IMG/VR virus record: IMGVR_UViG_3300024265_000033 | Location: 1 to 64,000 of that record | Direction: 5' to 3' (one strand) | Source of the DNA: a virus | Length of the DNA stretch: 64,000 nt | In this document: positions 33,367-41,380 of the stretch, in pieces | How positions within the stretch are numbered: the stretch's first letter is position 1 | How the letters are laid out: each line of letters starts with the position of its first letter | Program-made: the position numbers and the translations under genes | The notes under the pieces: generated by a model | The model's input: only the letters and a program-made list of their open reading frames with translations | Told to the model about the DNA's origin: nothing | The model's database searches: none

Positions 33367-33629
33367 GGTGCGATTTCCTTATACTTGATATTGATATCCC
33401 CGTTAGTTTCATTTACAGAAGCACTCTTCAACTCGTAATCCGGCAAAGCATCGTCTATACAACTCAGGGCTGCTTCTAAGCCTTCTTCAATCTCGGGAGC
33501 AGGCTCCCCTTGCGGTCCCTTATCTCCTTTGTCCCCCACGTCTCCCTTGGGTCCGGGCGGGCCAGTTTCGATGTCTGAGCCACATCCTACGAGCATCAGT
33601 AAAATCAATAAAGTCCTAAAAAATCTCAT
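33363..33629 (-). CDS. lipoprotein with collagen-like repeat
   Basis: 88 residues. A signal sequence ends in a lipobox (LILLMLVGCGSD), so the mature protein should be lipid-anchored. It is followed by about eight Gly-X-Y triplets (GPPGPKGDVGDKGDKGPQGE), then a small acidic domain with one Cys. The Gly-X-Y stretch should form a short collagen-like trimer. It starts directly after the ClpP-like gene. Surface or superinfection-exclusion roles are possible but unproven. Confidence 0.7.
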   Translation of the reverse strand: MRFFRTLLILLMLVGCGSDIETGPPGPKGDVGDKGDKGPQGEPAPEIEEGLEAALSCIDDALPDYELKSASVNETNGDINIKYKEIAP

Positions 33630-34472
33630 CTATTCCCCCTTATTGTCTGAATCTTCCGGTTCTGTATTAATAGGAGAGTTGTCTATGACTACGTTTGGAT
33701 CTGCTTCGTCCGGAGTGGGAATATTTATAATTATTTCTTTTCCACTCGGATTTACCCCCACTCTCTTATATAGCTTTTTTATAAGATCGTTCAACGCTTT
33801 TTTGTCTACATTTTTCATGTGAGCTAGGCGTTCTTTTCTTAGATTTCCTCTTTTGGGAAGAGGTACGATTTTCTCCGCTAGTTTGGCATCTACTGCCATT
33901 TGTGCTGATATTTTCAAATCTCTGACTAAGACTTCATCCCATACCTTTTTTGGGATTAAGCTATTCTCCGCATAAATTCTATTGAGTCTTTCCGCCTCTT
34001 CTTTTTCATATTCTACGTCTATTAAATTATCATTATAGGAAGTCGAAGTTGGGGCATTATAGCCACTACGACCATTGTGCAGCATCACTGTGGCATTTTC
34101 ATATAAATATCTTCTATCACACACTGCCATAATCCAAGTAGCGGAAGAATTTATTCGACCTCCTCCATAAAAATGAAACGCACAGGTACTAGCTCTTATA
34201 ACGTCATATAGATATAACATGGCCTTGTAATCCCCCCCGCACGAGTTGAGATGAATTTCAATAACGTGCTTGGGATGATCTTTCTCCATACGTTTAATAG
34301 CGCGTACTGCCATCTCGACGGAAGCTTCCGTAAAATCATTATAACCGACTTCTGCATCATCTCCGATGTGGCCCCAATCAATAGGATGCCCGAAGAAGAT
34401 ACGTCGATTTTTTAGATCTATACCATAAACTAGATAGTTTTCTAGTTGAGTACGCTCTCTTGGAATGGCCAC
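33630..34472 (-). CDS. ClpP-like serine protease (cytosolic)
   Basis: 280 residues. The ClpP/crotonase fold shows as VIEIHLNSCGGDYKAMLYLY (Gly-Gly loop), a nucleophile region INSSATWIMAV, the His in VMLHNGRSG and a C-terminal LKISAQMAVDAKLAEKI like the ClpP DRD-x2-Ms-x2-EA segment. There is no signal or membrane helix. A long C-terminal extension (about 215-280) is polar and acidic. It lies one base from the GroES-like gene. In phages such proteins often act in head maturation, but here a separate U35-type prohead protease also exists. Confidence 0.75.
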   Translation of the reverse strand: MAIPRERTQLENYLVYGIDLKNRRIFFGHPIDWGHIGDDAEVGYNDFTEASVEMAVRAIKRMEKDHPKHVIEIHLNSCGGDYKAMLYLYDVIRASTCAFHFYGGGRINSSATWIMAVCDRRYLYENATVMLHNGRSGYNAPTSTSYNDNLIDVEYEKEEAERLNRIYAENSLIPKKVWDEVLVRDLKISAQMAVDAKLAEKIVPLPKRGNLRKERLAHMKNVDKKALNDLIKKLYKRVGVNPSGKEIIINIPTPDEADPNVVIDNSPINTEPEDSDNKGE

Positions 34473-34751
34473 TTAGGACTCCTTTTCAATGCCGATGACG
34501 TTCCGGGCTTCCATAACCAGAATTTCTTCGCTCCCTATTTGTATAGGCTCGATTTTGTTACCGAAGTAAACTTGATCCCCCACTTTTAGAGAAGAATCTT
34601 TTACCTGAGTCCCGATGAATCGGACTACTCCGAAATTATTGGAAACTTTCACATCTTTGATAAACATATCTCCGGAATTTTTTTCTTTGGCTTTTTTATC
34701 CCGGAATACGCCTACCTTATCCCAAAGGAATTCTATTTTACTTTTTTGCAT
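34473..34751 (-). CDS. GroES-like co-chaperonin
   Basis: 92 residues, typical length for GroES/gp31-type co-chaperonins. The middle has the mobile-loop/roof pattern (VRFIGTQVKDSSLKVGDQVY) and the C-terminus the conserved GSEEILVMEARNVIGI strand (compare the GroES ending with an ILAIVE-like strand). It should cap host GroEL and help fold capsid protein, as T4 gp31 does. Overlaps the trigger-factor-like gene by 14 bases. Confidence 0.75.
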   Translation of the reverse strand: MQKSKIEFLWDKVGVFRDKKAKEKNSGDMFIKDVKVSNNFGVVRFIGTQVKDSSLKVGDQVYFGNKIEPIQIGSEEILVMEARNVIGIEKES

Positions 34752-35397
34752 CTGTGGCCTCCTTTTTTGTAGCCCCCTTCTTGCCTTTGCCCTTTACAGG
34801 AGCTTCAGCTTTAGGCGGGTCAATCAGAACTGAAATGCGATCCACAGTGATCTTGAAGTCGTAAGTGAAATCGACGTCCTCAAGTTCGCCCTTTTTATTC
34901 TTGGCCTTTGTCACGGTAGTGATTGGGATTGTTCTAGTCTCTCCCGGCTTAGCACCGTACAGGCCTTCTTCAAGTTCCTTTTGAAGTTGATAAGGTTCAT
35001 TACCTAGGCTACGCACCTTGAGAACTGATTCTTGACCGAATTCTTTTTCTTTGTCGGGCTTTCCGCAAACTGTTACTCGTAGCATATCGCCATTTTTCGC
35101 CGGAGCTTTGGACTCTTTATATCCCCAAGCTTTGTCTTCCTCATCAGCATAGAGATCTTTTAGATCCCCTTTGGTGAGTCCGAAACGCTTCATGGCAACG
35201 CCTTCCAGCACGGTGAGACGTGTATTCGGAATGGCAAAAAGCCCCATCAATTGTTGCTGGGTTTGCTGAGCATATTGCTGAAACAGATGATGGATATATG
35301 GCTTTAAGTTCTCAGTCTGAGTCTTAGATACCAATTGTTGGAAACTCTGAGGTTGATGAGCCCCTTTTCCTCTGCCTTTTCCTTTACTTTTTCCCAT
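34738..35397 (-). CDS. trigger-factor/FKBP-like chaperone (putative)
   Basis: 219 residues. Residues about 95-195 read like an FKBP/trigger-factor PPIase domain: NGDMLRVTVCGKPDKEKEFG, then VLKVRSLGNEPYQLQKELEE, GAKPGETRTIPIT and a final VDFTYDFKITVDRI strand. Basic low-complexity N- and C-termini flank it. It directly precedes the GroES-like and ClpP-like genes. Assignment is by eye and the PPIase residues are not fully conserved, so this is a hypothesis. Confidence 0.5.
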   Translation of the reverse strand: MGKSKGKGRGKGAHQPQSFQQLVSKTQTENLKPYIHHLFQQYAQQTQQQLMGLFAIPNTRLTVLEGVAMKRFGLTKGDLKDLYADEEDKAWGYKESKAPAKNGDMLRVTVCGKPDKEKEFGQESVLKVRSLGNEPYQLQKELEEGLYGAKPGETRTIPITTVTKAKNKKGELEDVDFTYDFKITVDRISVLIDPPKAEAPVKGKGKKGATKKEATDAKK

Positions 35398-35406
35398 TTT
35401 TTTCTC

Positions 35407-35892
35407 CTATGCTAATTTAATGGTTTCCGGAATTACTGAATGTAGAAAACCTTCTTGTTCGACTAAAATTTCTGCGGGGGGGTTAACCATCTTTACCATC
35501 CCCGTAACTTGTTCGCCTTCAGCATTCTGAGCTGTGACTTTTTTGTTGCTGAATTGTTTGTATTTTGTAACAAACTCAATGAGTTGTTTATTGCGATCCA
35601 CTTTAGATTTGGGAGCTGGCTTGTGAACAGGCTCGGGAGCTTTTGAACCCGGCTGAATAGCGGCAGAAGGCATAGTTCCTTGCTTCTCTGGCGCGGGCAC
35701 TCCTACCCCGGCCTCTAGTTGAGCAACACGATTAGATACGAAATCAGAGAACTCGGAAACTATCTCCGTCTTATTAGCCTTATTTGACTTATCAACATCC
35801 AAGGCCTTAATCATAGTTAAAACCTTTTCATAAAGCTCTACTTTGGCTTCAAGCTTTTCTAGAGCTTCTCTCATTTCTTTGATTCTACTCAT
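35407..35892 (-). CDS. coiled-coil protein of the chaperone block
   Basis: 161 residues from the ATG at 35892 (GGAGA upstream; a longer frame reaches 35928). Residues 1-40 are a coiled coil (EMREALEKLEAKVELYEKVL), then a flexible P/A/K-rich linker (PVHKPAPKSKVDRNKQ), then a small beta domain (GEQVTGMVKMVNPPAEILV). The layout resembles an adaptor. Function unknown. Confidence 0.55.
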   Translation of the reverse strand: MSRIKEMREALEKLEAKVELYEKVLTMIKALDVDKSNKANKTEIVSEFSDFVSNRVAQLEAGVGVPAPEKQGTMPSAAIQPGSKAPEPVHKPAPKSKVDRNKQLIEFVTKYKQFSNKKVTAQNAEGEQVTGMVKMVNPPAEILVEQEGFLHSVIPETIKLA

Positions 35893-35928
35893 CGGAGTTC
35901 TCCTAAACTGTCTCTTATGGTAACTCAA

Positions 35929-36153
35929 CTATTCGTCTTCGTCAAGTGTTTTATCCGGCCCATAGTAATACACTGGACTGGTTTTGTCAAGATATTCCTC
36001 TTGCGCGTCTGGGCGATGTGAGACGAGATGCCCGTGTATAAGACTCAAGATATCGCCCCATTGCAGATCGTGGGAATCCACCATTTCGTCTAGAACTTCT
36101 TCCAGATCCAATAAGATGTCCCCGAGCTTTCTAATCTTCTTTTTCTTCGACAT
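35929..36153 (-). CDS. small acidic protein
   Basis: 74 residues. Helical (KKIRKLGDILLDLEEVLDEM), then a His-rich middle (SLIHGHLVSHRPDAQEEYLD) and an acidic end. Overlaps the end of the metallophosphoesterase gene by 23 bases. Function unknown. Confidence 0.5.
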   Translation of the reverse strand: MSKKKKIRKLGDILLDLEEVLDEMVDSHDLQWGDILSLIHGHLVSHRPDAQEEYLDKTSPVYYYGPDKTLDEDE

Positions 36154-36820
36154 CTTTCTCTATCTCCAAGAAAATTGGTTTATTGGTCGGAAAATAACCT
36201 CCGTCGCAAATACTGGCATTTACGAATTGGGTATCCCCTACGAAGTGGGTACCGTAGGCTTCGTGAATGTGGCCAAAAGAATGAAAAAGTGGCTTAATAC
36301 GATGTAGGACCTCATCTGCTAGAGCCGCACACCCTACATTGCCGTCGCCACATCTGTCCAGAATGAATTGAGGAGGTCCGTGTGTGAGGAGTCCGTCCGT
36401 ATCCGTAGGGATCTTTAACCAGTGTTTTTTGATATCCATTCCCCGGTCGGCCATAAATGCCCAGTTGAAAAACGTAGGAGTGATGGGAGATCCCCAAAAC
36501 TTAAAGCCATCAATTTCTACGCCAGAATCGTTGAGATAAATAACATTCTTAGGGAGCATACTCTTGGCTAGGGCTTCGTCCTTTTCGAAAATGAAATCGT
36601 GATTACCGGGAACGAAAAGCACATGTTTGAAATGCGCGGAGACTTCATCCAGCCAATGGCAAAAATCTTCTGTTTCTCTGACAGAGCCTCGGAAAGAATA
36701 GTCCCCTGTGTACGCGAATACGTCCACCTTATCTTGCGGAAAAGGTAGATACCTATTTATTGTGGTATGCCTCTGATGGGTGTCTGAGGCGCACATGATA
36801 CTAAGTTTTTTCTTTGCCAT
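36131..36820 (-). CDS. calcineurin-like metallophosphoesterase
   Basis: 229 residues. Metal-ligand motifs of the superfamily are in order: SDTHQRH, YTGDYSFRG, PGNHDFIF, LLTHGPPQ and FGHIHEAYG. This fits phosphodiesterases of the MPPED/YfcE type. One of three such enzymes in the window (also 62154 and 62945). Substrate cannot be told; it could act on nucleotides or nucleic acid ends. Confidence 0.85.
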   Translation of the reverse strand: MAKKKLSIMCASDTHQRHTTINRYLPFPQDKVDVFAYTGDYSFRGSVRETEDFCHWLDEVSAHFKHVLFVPGNHDFIFEKDEALAKSMLPKNVIYLNDSGVEIDGFKFWGSPITPTFFNWAFMADRGMDIKKHWLKIPTDTDGLLTHGPPQFILDRCGDGNVGCAALADEVLHRIKPLFHSFGHIHEAYGTHFVGDTQFVNASICDGGYFPTNKPIFLEIEKDVEEKED

Positions 36821-37127
36821 ATTTTTCTTTCCACTTCTTTTTAAGCTTCCTTAAACTATCTCTGCAACTACTTGCAAAACCGGCCCAAAACCCTCCCTGT
36901 TCTGCATATCGACCTATGGCCCGTTCGTACCAAGAAATTCGATGTTTTAATCGCTCCTCTGCATTTTTTGTACGCTTGCTTATATGCCTGTGTCTGAAAC
37001 TAGGGTCCTGCTCATCAATTTGTTGCGCTATATCTGATCGGATATATTCTCGCTCCTTGGCTTTTCTGGTACCTTTATAGGACTTGCCTTGATTCCAGTT
37101 GCCTTTATCTCGCTTTTTGTAGCTCAC
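36801..37127 (-). CDS. small basic helical protein
   Basis: 108 residues, basic (MSYKKRDKGNWNQGKSYKGT at the start), helical to the end (SCRDSLRKLKKKWKEKYGKE). It overlaps the metallophosphoesterase start by 20 bases. The basic charge could serve nucleic-acid contact. No family is recognised. Confidence 0.5.
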   Translation of the reverse strand: MSYKKRDKGNWNQGKSYKGTRKAKEREYIRSDIAQQIDEQDPSFRHRHISKRTKNAEERLKHRISWYERAIGRYAEQGGFWAGFASSCRDSLRKLKKKWKEKYGKEKT

Positions 37128-37146
37128 TCAGTCACCATAATCCCCA

Positions 37147-37335
37147 TTATGTTTCCCTTTTAGGAAAAGAAGATACTTTAAGCGCGTTTGCCGCTTCTTG
37201 TAAATCCCTTACCAAAATTTCCAATTCTATAGGAAGTTTATGCTTCGTTCTATAAAGCCTTAGCCCAAACTCGTGCTCTGCTTTTAATAAAGCCTGCACT
37301 AGAGGTTGTTTGTTTAATTCTTCCTTTGTCACCAT
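37147..37335 (-). CDS. small helical protein downstream of the tRNA-like RNAs
   Basis: 62 residues from the ATG at 37335 (AGAGG 5 bases upstream). A longer frame to 37383 runs into the gene-free stretch. MVTKEELNKQPLVQALLKAE and a helical body. Unknown function. Confidence 0.5.
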   Translation of the reverse strand: MVTKEELNKQPLVQALLKAEHEFGLRLYRTKHKLPIELEILVRDLQEAANALKVSSFPKRET

Positions 37336-37386
37336 AATGCCTCTTATGCTCCCTAAAAATAAGGTCCGCGACCAACTCACCACTCA

Positions 37387-37409
37387 CAAAAGCCGCCCTC
37401 AACGGACGG
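37387..37409 (-). terminator. weak rho-independent terminator after tRNA-like RNA B
   Basis: A 6-bp stem CCGTCC/GGGCGG (one G-U pair) with loop GTTGA is followed by CTTTTG on the minus strand. It lies 18 bases downstream of the encoded ACCA end of RNA B. Confidence 0.4.
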
Positions 37410-37427
37410 GCAGGTGACGCAAAATTT

Positions 37428-37572
37428 TGGTCCGAGAGGCAGGGATTCTCACCCATGCACCGTCGCCCTCATGCAAGGAGTATCCATCGCGGCGATCAAC
37501 CCTAGGACCTCTTCTCGCTTATAGACAACACACCCCCGAGTGGGATGCGCGTATATATTCCGCCACTCTCGG
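37428..37572 (-). ncRNA. tRNA-like RNA B (expanded tRNA, CCA encoded)
   Basis: 145 nt. The ends pair as a perfect 7-bp acceptor stem (CCGAGAG with CTCTCGG) followed by ACCA. After the 5' strand comes TG, then a leucine-tRNA-like D-arm (GCG-GAATATATA-CGC). A T-arm-like hairpin (GGG-TGAGAAT-CCC plus outer pairs with one bulge) abuts the 3' acceptor strand. The loop lacks the usual T-T-C. The space between D- and T-arm is about 90 nt instead of 30-45. A sigma70-type promoter places the start exactly at the first base. It could be a diverged tRNA, an intron-bearing tRNA or a decoy; no clean anticodon arm is seen. Confidence 0.55.
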
Positions 37573-37578
37573 AATTAC

Positions 37579-37607
37579 AGTATCTCAAATTAGGGGGATT
37601 TTGTCAA
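37579..37607 (-). promoter_or_regulatory. promoter of tRNA-like RNA B
   Basis: Minus strand: TTGACA at 37602-37607, 17 bp spacer, GATACT at 37579-37584. The first base of the predicted acceptor stem (37572) is 7 bases downstream, at the expected start. The sequence from -35 to +1 is very similar to the promoter of RNA A. Confidence 0.65.
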
Positions 37608-37632
37608 GGATAAAGCTGCGTCCCCTGTTTTT

Positions 37633-37764
37633 GAAAGAGACAGGATTCGATACCTGCAAACGCTGGACCTCATATAATAACCAGCATACATTTGATCGAA
37701 GGAGCTGCTAATAGCAACTTTGTCCCTGATCGCCTAAGGCGCGTTTATCTTTCGCCACTCTTTC
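37633..37764 (-). ncRNA. tRNA-like RNA A (expanded tRNA, no CCA encoded)
   Basis: 132 nt. A perfect 7-bp terminal stem (GAAAGAG with CTCTTTC) is followed on the 3' side by a single A and no CCA. TG and a D-arm-like hairpin (GCG-AAAGATAAA-CGC) follow the 5' strand. A T-arm (GCAGG-TATCGAAT-CCTGT) abuts the 3' acceptor strand; its loop looks like TTCGAAT with one inserted base. Extra hairpins fill the middle (GTTGCT-ATT-AGCAGC and ATGCTGG...CCAGCGT). Same layout as RNA B and the same promoter type. Confidence 0.5.
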
Positions 37765-37772
37765 TTAATTGC

Positions 37773-37801
37773 AATATCTCAAATATGGAGAGTTTTGTCA
37801 A
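37773..37801 (-). promoter_or_regulatory. promoter of tRNA-like RNA A
   Basis: Minus strand: TTGACA at 37796-37801, 17 bp spacer, GATATT at 37773-37778. The RNA's first base (37764) lies 9 bases downstream. The -35 region overlaps the stop end of the MuF-like gene spacing. Confidence 0.6.
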
Positions 37802-37804
37802 GTA

Positions 37805-38692
37805 CTATTGAACTTTTTCTTGGATGTATTCAGCCCAAGCTTCTTGGCCTATGAAAGTGACTGAGCCTCCGGGAAGGAGTCTGAATCCCGGCTTGAGTTC
37901 GATGACTTGGGAGCATCGCTCATTGGGATGTGTGGACATGGCCGTAGGCTGCCAATCTGCCGCCTTCTTGCCGTAATTGGAACCGTTGGATAAAAGCTCT
38001 GACATTCTGTATAGTTTTGGGCTACCGTCAGAATCCATATAAAACCTGCGACAATATTTACACAGGGCTGCGTCATTTTTGACAATCCGGTAGACGTACA
38101 CCTCTTTCATATCTTTGGTCGGGTTGTCATCCACAATGCGATCCACAGAACCGAGGCTTATTGCATTGCTCATTTCGGTGTTGACAATGCGGTCCCAATT
38201 GCGGTTTGCGTCCCTAGAATAGTCTCTGAGCTGGGTCTTCAACCCCCTAACGCTTTTATCCTTGGATAAGTCGTCTAATTTCTGTAGCTTATCGAATTTG
38301 AACTGATTATTTGTGTCACGAATATAGCCCTCTATTTGTGACAAAACATTGGTCTTTTGCTTCTCGATGAGATGCTTCATGTTGGAATGTAAATGATCCT
38401 TCGAAGCCTCGTGAGTGGCCGCGCCCGGGAGGGTCTGAACCTTCCTTTGCTGTGCTTTCATCTCCCCTACATTAGTAGGAGCTGTGAGCTTGCCGTGCTC
38501 GTTCAAATAATTATGATGATAAATTGCTTCCAAGACTGACTCTTCGCCTTTGAGATTTATGCCCGCTTCAATGAGTTTTCTGCGCTGATAGTCCGTGATG
38601 CCCTTCTTTCCGAGGGTGCCTACCAAGAGCCCAGCGTGATGCTTTTCTATAACGGCCTTGATTTTTGCTATTGTTTTTTCGTCAAGTACCAT
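37805..38692 (-). CDS. MuF-like head morphogenesis protein
   Basis: 295 residues, directly downstream of the portal gene (after one small gene). The C-terminal region reads LCKYCRRFYMDSDGSPKLYR, then a TAMSTHPNERCSQVIELKPG segment, the C/H-P-N-E-R-C pattern typical of SPP1 gp7/MuF head proteins. The N-terminal 200 residues are helical. Such proteins sit inside the head with the portal and assist DNA ejection or minor-head assembly. No toxin domain is fused. Confidence 0.75.
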   Translation of the reverse strand: MVLDEKTIAKIKAVIEKHHAGLLVGTLGKKGITDYQRRKLIEAGINLKGEESVLEAIYHHNYLNEHGKLTAPTNVGEMKAQQRKVQTLPGAATHEASKDHLHSNMKHLIEKQKTNVLSQIEGYIRDTNNQFKFDKLQKLDDLSKDKSVRGLKTQLRDYSRDANRNWDRIVNTEMSNAISLGSVDRIVDDNPTKDMKEVYVYRIVKNDAALCKYCRRFYMDSDGSPKLYRMSELLSNGSNYGKKAADWQPTAMSTHPNERCSQVIELKPGFRLLPGGSVTFIGQEAWAEYIQEKVQ

Positions 38693-38901
38693 TACGCTTG
38701 CTCCAATAAGGCTTCGATCTCAGCCATCATGTCGGCCATGCGTTTACGGTAATCCGCTTTGAGGTCCGAAGCTAGATGCTCCATTACTGGATCTGGGAAT
38801 TGTTCGTTGTGAGTTCCGCCCGTGCGCTGAGCTTTAAGAGCCTTGAAGAGAAGATCTTCTGTTTCTTCTTGGGACTCGCCCTTCTCTAGAAAGATCTTCA
38901 T
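38692..38901 (-). CDS. small helical protein between portal and MuF genes
   Basis: 69 residues. MKIFLEKGESQEETEDLLFK and a helical C-terminus ending in MMAEIEALLEQA. The stop overlaps the MuF start (ATG at 38692). Helical and acidic; perhaps a portal-associated peptide. Confidence 0.55.
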   Translation of the reverse strand: MKIFLEKGESQEETEDLLFKALKAQRTGGTHNEQFPDPVMEHLASDLKADYRKRMADMMAEIEALLEQA

Positions 38902-38903
38902 CT

Positions 38904-40967
38904 TTACTCCTCATCGCCAATTTTGTACCATTCAACTTTGAGGGCTTTTTTGAGCTTGTTATCTTTGGGACCCAGTTCTTCTTGCACGTTAGAAACTTCC
39001 TCGTTAATGGACTCATCTTGAGCTTGCATTGAATCTTCTTGTCCCTGAACTTGGGCTTGTGTGGCTTCTTCTTCTTTATTGGCATCCTCTTGCATAGCGT
39101 CGCTCATGCCTTGAATGTCTTGGTTCTTTTGGTCTTCCTTTTTATTGGCATCGTCTTCAATAGAGCTTGTCATATCACTCAGTTCCTGATTACCTTGCAT
39201 TTCTTTTTGCATCTTCTTTCCATCCGGATGGAATTGACTGAACCACATGAAATACACTTGATCTAAAATCAACTCATCGCATCCCGGCCAAGGAGGTAAT
39301 CCGTCTTCTGCGCGAATCTCGTTAACGGATTTCTTGAACTTGATCTCTTCTTTTTGACGGTCGAGAGTTTCTTTGGAAGACTCTTCTCCTACGCCTACGA
39401 AGGTAAGCTTGTAGTCTGGGTCGATCTTATCCACAACATGCTTATTTAGGTACCGCTCCAAGAACTTCAGAAGTGGGATCAAGCCTTTGTTTTTAGAGGC
39501 TGTGAACTTCTCTGAAGTGTTATCTCCAGAAAGACTTCCGCCAGTTCCCCCTTCTTCTTTCATACCGAATCCAATTTCGAGGGGATCGATCTGATAGACA
39601 GAGCACATTAATTTGATGAGGTAATTCATCCAATTCGTGAATTCCATATCAGAATGATTCTGAGTAAGGGGAATCCATTTTACTTCATCCATACCAGAAA
39701 GGATGGGAGTTTGGAAAGAGTTCTTATTGCCCTTAATCATATGCTGCCATTGAACTCTGAGCGATTCTAGTTTCCTGCGATTCAGAGGAGCTTTGACGTG
39801 CAAGATACCTTTAGAAGAAAACCCCTGAGTGAAATAAGATTTGTTGTAATTCTCAGTGAAGATGTGACTGGTAATAATTGCAAGGAGAACCTCTAGTTCG
39901 GATACGGAATATCCGTTTGCATACAAATTCGTAGTAGGATTTCTCATACCCACAAACATCTCGTCGGGAGTGAAAGCTCGTATGATTTTTCCTCTAACTA
40001 CTTGAACGTATTTGTAATCATCATTTTCTAATTTTTCGTCATCAAGCTCTAGGGCGTCTCTTTGCTCTGACATGGCCCTGAGTTCTTTTTCCGGAAACAA
40101 AAGATCATAGCCGGGTTGTTGCAGATCCATCTCATTATATTTTCTGAGCGAAGGGGTAGAATATCGAATAGTCCCGCCATCTACCGGTACCCAGTGATGT
40201 GGACGATTGGCATTATCCGGAATCATTTCAGTTCCGATTTGATCGTAAGTAAGAGAATCGCGCACAATGGCTCTTAAATAAGCATCGAAATCCCAGCGTT
40301 GAGACTCCCATGGACGGTCTTCTTTCCTCCCACAATTTAGAATCATGTTCTCAATTTCTTTCACGCGGGCGCGTGTTTGCTTGTGGAGTTCTTTTTTGGC
40401 CATTCGAATCATCTCTTTTTCGGATAATTCGCCATCCTTGTCTTTATCTGCGTCGTCTTCTGCTTCGGGATTCTTATCTATTCCGTCTACGGCATCTCCA
40501 ACTTCGTCGTTGTCCTCAAGCATTTTTTTGCCAGATTCGTAGGGATCTTTACCCGCCGATTTAGGATCTTTGAGATCTCCGTATTTCTCCGGAAACATCG
40601 TTTTGAGCATTTCCTGTAATTTTTCGTCCTCATCTTTGAGCTTGATTTTGAAACCTTTGTCGTGTTGTAGCTCGGCAGGACAGGCGTGAGCTGCGACTTT
40701 GTTTTGATAGGTTTGAATGATAGTCGCAATAATGGTATTTTTGCGGCTCATATGCTGTAGGTTATCGTAGGAGAGTCTATTGGCTTTTTCCTGATACCCC
40801 ATCACTCCCGAAGAATATGTGATATCTCGGTAAATAGATTTACGATAAAAGGCGTTGTCTTCCTCTTGTGACATCTCAGACCGGGCTTTAGACACATATC
40901 GATCTAGAGCTACTTCCGTAGCCTGAGCGATTTTTTGAAAAATTGTAGGCTTTTCGTTCTTATCCAT
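38904..40967 (-). CDS. portal protein
   Basis: 687 residues, next after the terminase group and before MuF. N-terminal region RLSYDNLQHMSRKNTIIATI is typical of the clip/stem side. A central part with KGILHVKAPLNRRKLESLRV, then MDEVKWIPLTQNHSDMEFTN and YLIKLMCSVYQIDPLEIGFG matches portal cores, in which the dodecameric ring threads DNA. An acidic low-complexity insert lies at about 140-190. The C-terminus is a Q/E-rich coiled tail. Confidence 0.85.
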   Translation of the reverse strand: MDKNEKPTIFQKIAQATEVALDRYVSKARSEMSQEEDNAFYRKSIYRDITYSSGVMGYQEKANRLSYDNLQHMSRKNTIIATIIQTYQNKVAAHACPAELQHDKGFKIKLKDEDEKLQEMLKTMFPEKYGDLKDPKSAGKDPYESGKKMLEDNDEVGDAVDGIDKNPEAEDDADKDKDGELSEKEMIRMAKKELHKQTRARVKEIENMILNCGRKEDRPWESQRWDFDAYLRAIVRDSLTYDQIGTEMIPDNANRPHHWVPVDGGTIRYSTPSLRKYNEMDLQQPGYDLLFPEKELRAMSEQRDALELDDEKLENDDYKYVQVVRGKIIRAFTPDEMFVGMRNPTTNLYANGYSVSELEVLLAIITSHIFTENYNKSYFTQGFSSKGILHVKAPLNRRKLESLRVQWQHMIKGNKNSFQTPILSGMDEVKWIPLTQNHSDMEFTNWMNYLIKLMCSVYQIDPLEIGFGMKEEGGTGGSLSGDNTSEKFTASKNKGLIPLLKFLERYLNKHVVDKIDPDYKLTFVGVGEESSKETLDRQKEEIKFKKSVNEIRAEDGLPPWPGCDELILDQVYFMWFSQFHPDGKKMQKEMQGNQELSDMTSSIEDDANKKEDQKNQDIQGMSDAMQEDANKEEEATQAQVQGQEDSMQAQDESINEEVSNVQEELGPKDNKLKKALKVEWYKIGDEE

Positions 40968-40981
40968 GTTCCCTCTACCTA

Positions 40982-41362
40982 TTATTTATCAGCCGTAACA
41001 ATATCTACATTTGCCGCCGAGCCCGATGCGTTGGAAAGCAACAAGGCGGTGACATCACCTCTTGAGTAATATACTGCAGTTTTGGTTCCTGCAGCTCTGG
41101 GTTTCAATGTAATAGAATCTCCGCTTCCGTTTAATTTGATTGAAATTTCTTGATCCGTGAGAATTAAAAGATATTCGGTATTTGCAGAAGGAAGTTCAAT
41201 GACTTGATCTACGGTTGAATCTGCTACTGAAATCTGACAGCGTTTTACGCCCGTGATGGAATCTTCCGAAGTTCGGTTTTTAACTTTTGTGGCATCTGCC
41301 GGATCATTGGTTGGCGAGGCGTTATCGTAGGCCAAAAAATCTATCAAAACATCCAATCTCAT
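40982..41362 (-). CDS. small beta-rich virion protein
   Basis: 126 residues, beta strands with a late-type promoter upstream. ISVADSTVDQVIELPSANTE is followed by a compact strand-rich body (TKTAVYYSRGDVTALLLSNA). It lies between the terminase and the portal. Perhaps a decoration or connector-associated protein. Confidence 0.5.
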   Translation of the reverse strand: MRLDVLIDFLAYDNASPTNDPADATKVKNRTSEDSITGVKRCQISVADSTVDQVIELPSANTEYLLILTDQEISIKLNGSGDSITLKPRAAGTKTAVYYSRGDVTALLLSNASGSAANVDIVTADK

Positions 41363-41380
41363 CTTTAATCTCCCAATCTA

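Noticed and set aside
37427-37711. Plus-strand open frame across the tRNA-like RNAs
   Set aside because: It crosses two structured, promoter-bearing RNAs and lacks a ribosome site.
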